Made by a program: the position numbers and the translations under genes
The notes under the pieces: generated by a model
Databases searched by the model: none
Told to the model about the DNA's origin: nothing
Seen by the model: the letters and a program-made list of their open reading frames with translations, nothing else
Virus record (IMG/VR): IMGVR_UViG_3300021964_000402
Coordinates: 1 to 27,786 of that record
DNA from: a virus
Reading direction: 5' to 3' (one strand)
Length of the DNA stretch: 27,786 bases
Shown: piece by piece, positions 23,419 through 27,786 of the stretch
Position numbering within the stretch: the first letter of the stretch is position 1
Layout: the number at the start of each line of letters is the position of its first letter

Positions 23419-23470
23419 GTATAAACTATCCTAGGACAATACTAGGACTATCCAAGGATTATCCAGGGAT
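23406..23470. repeat. Tandem 11-bp repeats (iteron-like array 1)
   Basis: Four units follow head to tail at 23427, 23438, 23449 and 23460: TATCCTAGGAC, AATACTAGGAC, TATCCAAGGAT, TATCCAGGGAT. A fifth, weaker copy (TATCTTAGGTC) lies at 23406, 21 bases (two turns) before the first. Consensus is TATCCWAGGAY. The 11-bp step is close to one DNA turn, so a protein could bind every unit on one face. The array abuts the -35 box of the leftward promoter, and the outer copy overlaps it. Confidence 0.75.
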
Positions 23471-23594
23471 TATATTTGGTGTCCGCAATTATGGGTTAAT
23501 TGATTACCCCTTATAAACTATTAAAGTAAATCCAAGTAAAAATTAGTACCCCATAAAACAATGCTTATTAAAGAGGGACAACAATTAATATATG

Positions 23595-23611
23595 GGGGAA
23601 CGTAGTTCCCC
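23595..23611. repeat. Perfect inverted repeat, 7-bp arms
   Basis: GGGGAAC and GTTCCCC pair around a three-base loop GTA. No T run follows on either strand, so a simple terminator is unlikely. The half-site GTTCCCCT recurs at 23636-23643. It may be a dimeric protein site or an origin hairpin. Confidence 0.6.
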
Positions 23612-23642
23612 TTAACTATAGTTAGTGTTACCCTCGTTCCCC

Positions 23643-23662
23643 TAGTTTATAAAAATAAACTA
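23643..23662. repeat. Perfect inverted repeat, 8-bp arms
   Basis: TAGTTTAT and ATAAACTA flank the four-base loop AAAA. The arm is AT rich and lies 30 bases right of the GC-rich inverted repeat at 23595-23611. It could be a hairpin origin element or an operator. Confidence 0.55.
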
Positions 23663-23828
23663 ATTGACTTATCTGCTCAATACTGTAAATTAATAAATAC
23701 GGGGCCATTACCCAGCCCTCCCGTCGGTAGATGGTGACCAAGGGAATAAACGAGTTTAACTGCAGAGATACCTTAATAATCCATATCAGTTCATCGATAT
23801 ATAGAGAGTACAGGGATCGTGAAAGCGG

Positions 23829-23841
23829 AGGTTAATAACCT
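23829..23841. repeat. Short palindrome AGGTTAATAACCT
   Basis: A 13-base perfect dyad (AGGTTA, central A, TAACCT) lies in the central control region. It is a typical size for a small dimeric repressor site. No promoter beside it was recognised. Confidence 0.45.
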
Positions 23842-24016
23842 ATACTAGATAAACGAGAGCCATCCCTCCTTTTTAAGGGAGTGACCCCATATCGAAAATA
23901 CTCTTTTTCTATACGGGTTAGGTCTTATGTCGCTTTTAACTATCAAGGTGTCAATAGCGTAACGATAATATGTTGTCATATTAGTCTTTAAAAAAAACTT
24001 TCTTAAAAACAATGAT

Positions 24017-24040
24017 ATCGTAACAATCAATTGTAACGAT
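24017..24040. promoter_or_regulatory. Long imperfect palindrome, operator candidate
   Basis: Arms ATCGTAACAAT and ATTGTAACGAT are complementary at 10 of 11 positions around a two-base centre CA. The half-site GTAACGAT occurs again 58 bases to the left at 23959-23966. This is the form expected of an operator for a dimeric regulator, with one extra half-site nearby. Confidence 0.55.
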
Positions 24041-24145
24041 CAGTCAGTCAACAATTTCCTATAAACAGTTTTTTGAGATTATCAGCAAAAATTTGAGTGA
24101 GACACCCCTATGTACAGGTCAATACCACCCCCCCCAAAGGTCTCT

Positions 24146-24254
24146 TTATCCACAGGCAATCCACAGGTTATCCACAGATCGATCCACAGAATTCCTGGCA
24201 CTTATCCACAGAATAATCCACAGTGGCCTAGGTTTAATACACAGGATATGCACA
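24146..24254 (+). repeat. Array of eight phased DnaA-box-like repeats (array 2)
   Basis: Perfect TTATCCACA boxes lie at 24146, 24168 and 24202. Near matches are TAATCCACA (24214), TAATACACA (24235), ATATGCACA (24246), CAATCCACA (24157) and CGATCCACA (24180). All point the same way. Start-to-start steps are 11, 11, 12, 22, 12, 21 and 11 bases, i.e. one or two helical turns, so all lie on one face of the DNA. Most are followed by G. The array precedes an AT-rich stretch, the arrangement of DnaA-dependent origins. Confidence 0.85.
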
Positions 24255-24255
24255 G

Positions 24256-24500
24256 TGACTGCTTTGATTAATTAGTTATTTCACACACACAAATCAAACT
24301 AGCTTATATCTATCCCCATTTAATATGATATGTCAATTGCATCAATGACAATCATTATCTAGTCTATTAATATTAATTGATTATCTATTATTAAATAACA
24401 TGATTAAATTAATTTAACATTAAGGTTGCAATAGATATCGATTTACTATATTGTTATATTCATAGATTTAATTAATCTATATTTTATAAACCATTAAAGG
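24256..24500. other. AT-rich stretch beside DnaA boxes, possible unwinding element
   Basis: The sequence is strongly AT rich with repeated ATTAATT/TTAATTA blocks (for example around 24370-24420) and only short GC interruptions. It lies immediately right of the phased DnaA-box array. In DnaA-dependent origins the unwinding element is such a neighbour. It also contains the promoter region of the GP88-family gene. Confidence 0.5.
24426..24452 (+). promoter_or_regulatory. Possible rightward promoter for the GP88-family gene
   Basis: TTGCAA (24426-24431) and TATATT (24447-24452) are 15 bases apart, shorter than optimal; TATTGT at 24449 gives 17 bases but a weaker -10. An inverted repeat with 7-bp arms (ATAGATT and AATCTAT, 24462-24480) lies around the expected RNA start or early leader. 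Some promoter is required here, since no rightward gene precedes it; the exact boxes are uncertain. Confidence 0.35.
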
Positions 24501-24510
24501 TAAAAATATC

Positions 24511-25260
24511 ATGAAACTATTATCAATAGATACGAACGCGAAGACTTCAAAAAATACCAAATACGGATATTTAACGGGTATTCAATACTTTGCGCCTTAT
24601 AATACAAGCGGGGTTAATTTATGCCCCATGGCCGAAAAGGCGGGTTGTATAGACTCATGCTTATATTATTCGGGGCGCGGGAAATTTCAAAATGTACAAG
24701 ATGCAAGATTAAACAGAACGAAGTTATATTTAAATAATCAAGCCGAGTATTTTAAACAGTTAATAACTGAAATACGCGCATTAATCAAAAAGGCGGATAA
24801 AAAAGGTTTAAAGCCTTTAATTAGATTAAACGGAACTTCGGATATTAGATGGGAAAATATCGGCTTCGTATTCGAAGATATTTATTATCGTAATATCTTT
24901 GAATTTTTCCCTAACGTTCAATTTATGGATTATACAAAAATACCGAACAGGGTAGATAGTAAAAACGGGTTAAATGATTTTCCTACTAATTACGATTTAA
25001 CCTTCTCATATTCGGGCGCGCCCGCCTTCAAAAAGTACAATCAACGCGCAATTGATAAAGGCGTTAGAATAGCGGTTGTCTTCGATAAGGTCGAGACAAT
25101 GCCTATCAAGTTTCATGATCGTGAAGTTTTAAGCGGGGACGATAACGACCTTACATTCACAAAGCCTAAAAACTCAATTCTAGGGTTATATGCGAAGGGT
25201 TTAAAAGGTGAAATTCAAAAAGGGATTGATACTCAATTCATTCTCACAAAGGGGGGATAG
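24511..25260 (+). CDS. GP88-family (phage gene product 88-type) protein, 249 aa
   Basis: The early block SGVNLCPMAEKAGCIDSCLY (residues 33-52) with Cys38, Cys46 and Cys50 followed by YSGRGKFQNVQDARLNRT is the hallmark of the GP88 domain found in many phages. LKPLIRLNGTSDIRWENIGF near residues 80-99 and FMDYTKIPNR near 139-148 are further family blocks. The cysteine cluster suggests a metal or Fe-S centre; the biochemical role is unknown. Codon choice differs visibly from its neighbours (frequent GCG, GCC, ACG, GGG and CGC), suggesting recent transfer. It begins after the control region with AAAGG about 10 bases before the ATG. Confidence 0.75.
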   Translation: MKLLSIDTNAKTSKNTKYGYLTGIQYFAPYNTSGVNLCPMAEKAGCIDSCLYYSGRGKFQNVQDARLNRTKLYLNNQAEYFKQLITEIRALIKKADKKGLKPLIRLNGTSDIRWENIGFVFEDIYYRNIFEFFPNVQFMDYTKIPNRVDSKNGLNDFPTNYDLTFSYSGAPAFKKYNQRAIDKGVRIAVVFDKVETMPIKFHDREVLSGDDNDLTFTKPKNSILGLYAKGLKGEIQKGIDTQFILTKGG

Positions 25261-25261
25261 T

Positions 25262-25384
25262 ATGAAACTACTTTTAATCATAGCAATACCATTTTTATGC
25301 ATAGCATTGGTTGTATTTTGCGCCATGATACTAGAACATTATTTTGATAGGGAGGATGACTATAAGAGCAAGATTTACAAGTAA
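25262..25384 (+). CDS. Small one-TM protein, 40 aa
   Basis: The ATG comes one base after the GP88-family stop, and AAGGGGGGATAGT at the end of that gene supplies a ribosome binding site. The 40 residues begin with a hydrophobic segment (residues 2-24: Leu, Ile, Ala, Phe, Val with two Cys) and end in a charged tail (EHYFDREDDYKSKIYK). One membrane span or an uncleaved signal anchor is likely, tail inside or outside unknown. A terminator follows 17 bases later. No family is recognised; it is probably expressed together with the GP88-family protein. Confidence 0.65.
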   Translation: MKLLLIIAIPFLCIALVVFCAMILEHYFDREDDYKSKIYK

Positions 25385-25401
25385 TTAAAGCATTGAAAAT
25401 G

Positions 25402-25434
25402 GGGTTGCCTTAGTATTGGTAACCCTTTTTTTTT
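25402..25434 (+). terminator. Rho-independent terminator
   Basis: GGGTTGCC (25402-25409) pairs with GGTAACCC (25418-25425) with one G-U pair and an eight-base loop, followed directly by nine T. It closes the GP88-family and membrane-protein unit and separates it from the next promoter. Confidence 0.88.
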
Positions 25435-25467
25435 GCCTTAGAACGCCTTAAAATGCCTCCAAATATC

Positions 25468-25505
25468 TCAATGATCGAAATATGGCCCTATATTTCAATG
25501 ATCGA
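25468..25505 (+). repeat. Direct repeat TCAATGATCGA, two copies
   Basis: The 11-base sequence occurs at 25468-25478 and 25495-25505, 27 bases start to start, just upstream of the promoter at 25551-25580. The second copy runs into ATCGATCAT, giving a partial dyad. It is a candidate regulator-binding pair. Confidence 0.6.
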
Positions 25506-25512
25506 TCATAAG

Positions 25513-25600
25513 GGTTGAGATACCAAATTCAATGGCTGCAGTAATTAAATTTGCACAAAACGATATCTATGATATATAATTGTATCCAGGTTGAGATACC
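25513..25600 (+). promoter_or_regulatory. Operator-like pair GGTTGAGATACC around the rightward promoter
   Basis: The 12-base sequence occurs exactly at 25513-25524 and at 25589-25600, 76 bases apart. The first is about 27 bases upstream of the -35 box, the second covers the expected RNA start. This arrangement is that of operators bound together by a repressor or looping protein. Confidence 0.65.
25551..25580 (+). promoter_or_regulatory. Rightward promoter for the recombination operon
   Basis: TTGCAC (25551-25556) and a perfect TATAAT (25575-25580) are 18 bases apart. The expected RNA start is near 25587, about 46 bases before the ATG at 25633. It is the only clear promoter after the terminator and should drive the acidic protein, YqaJ and ERF genes. 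Confidence 0.75.
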
Positions 25601-25632
25601 TATTTTTAAACTTTGATAAGGAAAAATAAACT

Positions 25633-26133
25633 ATGAAATATTTAATCATTCATGTAACCAATGGTGATGACATGTCAAGTTCAGGCGTGTCGATCATCAA
25701 TGCAAAAAATGATTCTGACATAGAATCACACATCCAGGAAAACTATATCAATGACCTTGGTCAAGATGTAAAAGTCACTAAAGATACTCGTGGCAGAATC
25801 ACATCAGGTGGTGAAGAGGTCATACCAGGTTTACAGGTTATTTATAATACAGCATTTGGTTATGACAATGACCGAGAAGATTGTGATTTTATTGGTTTCA
25901 TGCCATACGATGACACCATTAAAGCATTTTTGTTTGAGCCAAATATCTGTGAAGTAACTCCCTTGTATAGTAAAGAGACACTCAATGACATCATTGATGA
26001 GGTGCTTGAAGATTTAGACAATGGTGATTTAACCAAAGAAGATATTTTAGATGGTGATTTATTTGATTTCTTTGAGGGTTCTTATGGAAAAATCGTAACT
26101 AAAAATAATTTCAATGTGGAGGTGCAATCATGA
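25633..26133 (+). CDS. Unknown acidic protein, 166 aa
   Basis: First gene after the rightward promoter, with AAGGA ten bases before the ATG. The product is strongly acidic, particularly near its end (NDIIDEVLEDLDNGDLTKED, about residues 117-136). The N-terminal MKYLIIHVTNGDDMSSSGVS looks like a beta strand and loop. No cysteine cluster, helix-turn-helix or membrane segment is visible. Strong acidity and early expression are common in DNA-mimic and anti-defence proteins, but there is no specific motif for this. Its stop overlaps the next start (ATGA). Confidence 0.65.
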   Translation: MKYLIIHVTNGDDMSSSGVSIINAKNDSDIESHIQENYINDLGQDVKVTKDTRGRITSGGEEVIPGLQVIYNTAFGYDNDREDCDFIGFMPYDDTIKAFLFEPNICEVTPLYSKETLNDIIDEVLEDLDNGDLTKEDILDGDLFDFFEGSYGKIVTKNNFNVEVQS

Positions 26134-26357
26134 ACGATAACCGAGGAACTAACGAATATTTTGGGGATGAGGACGACATCCCAATGGACGGATTCCAACA
26201 ACAAAAAGAACTAGAAGAGGCGCACCAACATTTTCTGATTAGAGATTTTGGTGAACTCGTGCTAGAACTTGGCTCAACAGCCGTCATAAGTCAATTAGAT
26301 GATGATGCAAGACAAGAGTTATCAATGGCTTTTAATAATCTAAAAAAAGGAGAGTAG
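26130..26357 (+). CDS. Unknown small acidic protein, 75 aa
   Basis: The ATG at 26130 overlaps the previous stop by ATGA, with GGAGGTGCAATC directly upstream, a very strong ribosome binding site inside the preceding gene. The protein is acidic and probably helical (MDGFQQQKELEEAHQHFLIR, then LGSTAVISQLDDDARQELSM), with no membrane segment and no recognised motif. It lies one base before the exonuclease gene and may be a partner of it or of the acidic protein. This is inferred only from spacing. Confidence 0.65.
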   Translation: MNDNRGTNEYFGDEDDIPMDGFQQQKELEEAHQHFLIRDFGELVLELGSTAVISQLDDDARQELSMAFNNLKKGE

Positions 26358-26358
26358 C

Positions 26359-27324
26359 ATGGTAGGAAAAGTAACACCAAATGACCAACTTTCAGCATCC
26401 GAGATACCTGTATTGATGGGTGCTAGTAAGTTTAAAACAGTCAATGAACTGTTAAAAGAAAAGATGGATATTATCTCAGGGATTGAACCACCATTTATAT
26501 CTAATGAATCAATGGATTGGGGCAATACCTTGGAGGAAACTATCTTGATTGAATCGTGTAAGCGTTTAGGATTAGATGTCAAAGATTTAACGACTAAACA
26601 TCCCAAGCCTTACTTTCATAAAGATTTGCCATTCGCATGTAGTTTAGATGGTGATGTCAAAGGCAATAATTCGATCATCATGACCGATCTTGATAAGGGT
26701 ATTATCTGTGTCAATGAGGACGAGATAAGGCTAGAAGGGGTAGGCATTGTTGAAGCCAAGCTAACTGCGCATGAGGTAGAGAGTGCAGACCAACTGCCTC
26801 TCTATCGTGGCCCATTGCAACTGCAAATGCAGATGGATACAGTCGGTGCGACTTGGGGTGCAGTGTGTGTCTTGTATCGTGGTACAACGCTACGGACTTT
26901 TGTTTACCAAAGGGATGTAGATGTATTGGCTCAAATACATGATGCTATCAATGACTTTCAGCGTAGGTTAGATAAGTACAAGACCAATGATGAGGTCGAA
27001 TGGTATGACATCAAAACACCATCTGAGGCATCAAGCATCTTTGACCAGCCTGACAAGGATGAGATCGAGATACCTGAAGCCGAGCATTATGCTGAAAAGA
27101 TAATTGAATTTAGAGACATGATAAAAGACTTGGAGGAGCAGATTGACTTACATCAGATTCAGATTATGAATTTTATGAGAGACAATCAACACGCTATTTC
27201 AGGGCGTTATAAAATCTCATGGCCTGTAATCAATTATAAAGCGCAGCCAGAAAAGATAGTCAAAGCAAAAGAAGCGAGAACTATTCGACAATCTAAACTT
27301 CGCATACGCGATAGGGAGTTATAA
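26359..27324 (+). CDS. YqaJ-type phage exonuclease, 321 aa
   Basis: 5'-3' exonuclease of the PD-(D/E)XK group, expected to process DNA ends for annealing by the ERF-family protein encoded next to it. Residues about 14-24 (SEIPVLMGASK) are the YqaJ opening motif; DWGNTLEETI at about 53-62 holds the helix Glu; CSLDGD near 93-98 holds the Asp; VGIVEAKLTAHE near 129-140 supplies the E-x-K; QLQMQMDTVGATWGAVCVLY near 153-172 completes the core. A charged coiled-coil-like tail follows residue 240. GGAGAGTAGC precedes the ATG. Confidence 0.88.
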   Translation: MVGKVTPNDQLSASEIPVLMGASKFKTVNELLKEKMDIISGIEPPFISNESMDWGNTLEETILIESCKRLGLDVKDLTTKHPKPYFHKDLPFACSLDGDVKGNNSIIMTDLDKGIICVNEDEIRLEGVGIVEAKLTAHEVESADQLPLYRGPLQLQMQMDTVGATWGAVCVLYRGTTLRTFVYQRDVDVLAQIHDAINDFQRRLDKYKTNDEVEWYDIKTPSEASSIFDQPDKDEIEIPEAEHYAEKIIEFRDMIKDLEEQIDLHQIQIMNFMRDNQHAISGRYKISWPVINYKAQPEKIVKAKEARTIRQSKLRIRDREL

Positions 27325-27326
27325 CT

Positions 27327-27467
27327 ATGGAAGATTATGAAATGAAAGATACTCATACTTTTTTAGAAGTATTGTATCGCAATGTAAAAGATGTAAGTAA
27401 AAGGCAAGACATTATTAAACTTTATTTTAAGGAGAAAGACAATGACAACAACATCGGAGATTGCTAA
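27327..27467 (+). CDS. Small protein between exonuclease and ERF, 46 aa
   Basis: The 46-codon ORF starts 2 bases after the exonuclease stop and overlaps the ERF gene by 26 bases. It is preceded by ATAGGGAGTTATAACT, a fair ribosome binding site. The sequence is charged and probably helical (HTFLEVLYRNVKDVSKRQDI around residues 10-29), with an Asn/Asp-rich end. No family is recognised. The long overlap with ERF, whose own Shine-Dalgarno AAGGAGAAAG lies inside it, suggests a small operon filler gene of low constraint or a coupling leader. Confidence 0.5.
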   Translation: MEDYEMKDTHTFLEVLYRNVKDVSKRQDIIKLYFKEKDNDNNIGDC

Positions 27468-27786
27468 GGCATTCGTGTCAGCACAAAAGGAATTTGCACC
27501 TGCATTAAAGAACAGTACCAATCCACACTTTAAAAGTCAGTATGTAGACTTGGCAGGTTGTATTGAAGCGGTACTAGATGCATTACACAATCATGGGTTA
27601 GCACTAATACAAAAGACTCATGATGCAGAATCAGGCATCAGGGTTGAGACAATCTTTTTGCATGAGAGTGGCGAAGAGATGTCAGGGGGTGTGATTCATG
27701 TACCCGCTGATAAACAAACACCGCAAGGTTATGGCTCGGCACTAACTTATGCTAGGCGTTATTCGATCATGGCTGCAACAGGTATT
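27442..27786 (+). CDS. erf: ERF-family single-strand annealing protein (partial, 115 aa visible)
   Basis: The ATG at 27442 has AAGGAGAAAGACA in front. SEIAKAFVSAQKEFAPALKN (residues 5-24), then NPHFKSQYVDLAGCIEAVLD and the TPQGYGSALTYARRYSIMAA end block are clear ERF-superfamily motifs (Lys-Ser-x-Tyr; Gly-Ser-ala-xx-Tyr-ala-x-Arg-Tyr). These proteins anneal complementary single strands, allowing circularisation and recombination-dependent replication. They partner with exonucleases such as the YqaJ-type protein just upstream. The gene continues past the right window edge, so its C-terminus is unseen. Confidence 0.92.
   Translation, partial: MTTTSEIAKAFVSAQKEFAPALKNSTNPHFKSQYVDLAGCIEAVLDALHNHGLALIQKTHDAESGIRVETIFLHESGEEMSGGVIHVPADKQTPQGYGSALTYARRYSIMAATGI

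Larger units (their letters stand above)
23385..24510. other. Non-coding divergent control region, probable replication origin
   Basis: No convincing gene lies in these 1.1 kb between the leftward and rightward operons. It holds, from left to right, a promoter and 11-bp repeat array, several inverted repeats (23595-23611, 23643-23662, 23829-23841), GC-richer sequence with possible RNA or single-strand folding (about 23699-23740 and 23882-23920), a long imperfect palindrome (24017-24040), a run of eight C, the DnaA-box array (24146-24254), and a very AT-rich stretch up to 24500. Such a mix is typical of phage and plasmid replication origins. Confidence 0.65.

Noticed and set aside
23845-24030. 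Minus-strand 61-codon frame in the control region
   Set aside because: No convincing ribosome binding site, no coupling to neighbours, and it overlaps the palindromic elements; judged chance.
24146-24254. CRISPR array interpretation of the short repeats
   Set aside because: Units are 9-11 bases with no 25-40 base spacers and no cas genes nearby; the sequence is the DnaA-box consensus.
24093-24275. Plus-strand 60-codon frame over the DnaA boxes
   Set aside because: Its residues derive from the repeated TATCCACAG units (repeating HR/IHR pattern); the DNA repeats explain it better than a gene.
23385-24510. tRNA gene in the long non-coding region
   Set aside because: No T-arm GTTCRA motif followed by a matching acceptor arm and no cloverleaf arrangement was found by eye on either strand.

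Overview
The window is the structural module and part of the early region of a tailed, short-tailed (podovirus-type) bacteriophage with AT-rich DNA. The evidence is an unbroken leftward series of virion genes: large terminase with Walker A, TNP and nuclease motifs, head-to-tail connector (portal), scaffold, major capsid, tubular tail proteins A and B, internal/ejection proteins, and a T7 gp17-type fibre start. The composition and the style of the tail proteins suggest an aquatic or marine proteobacterial host, but this is inference. No RNA polymerase, DNA polymerase, helicase or integrase is visible here.

Layout. Bases 1-23384 are transcribed leftward. Read in the direction of transcription (right to left) the order is: PAPS-reductase-like protein, winged-helix protein, several small unknown proteins, ribbon-helix-helix protein, RusA resolvase, SSB-like protein with an acidic DDLPF tip, probable small terminase, DUF3310 protein, small coiled-coil protein, large terminase, T7 gp13-like (DUF2833) protein, small basic proteins, portal, scaffold, capsid, decoration-like protein, tail tube proteins, ejection proteins, fibres. 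It ends in a chain of tiny overlapping ORFs, mostly membrane proteins, running into a holin-like start at the window edge (probable lysis cassette). Many junctions are TAATG or ATGA overlaps, so translation is probably coupled.

Bases 23385-24510 are a 1.1-kb non-coding divergent control region. At its left end lies a tandem array of 11-bp repeats next to and overlapping a promoter for the leftward operon. At its right end lies a run of eight DnaA-box-like 9-mers, three of them perfect TTATCCACA, all in one orientation and spaced at 11-12 bp or twice that. An AT-rich stretch follows. Several inverted repeats lie between. This looks like a replication origin combined with an early promoter region that may use host DnaA.

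Bases 24511-27786 are transcribed rightward. First comes a two-gene cassette (GP88-family protein plus a 40-residue membrane protein) of distinct codon use, closed by a strong terminator at 25402-25434. A new promoter at 25551-25580 follows, bracketed by two copies of a 12-bp repeat. It should drive an acidic protein, a small protein, a YqaJ-type exonuclease, a small protein and an ERF-family annealing protein that runs off the window. YqaJ, ERF, RusA and the SSB-like protein together give a recombination set split between the two divergent operons.
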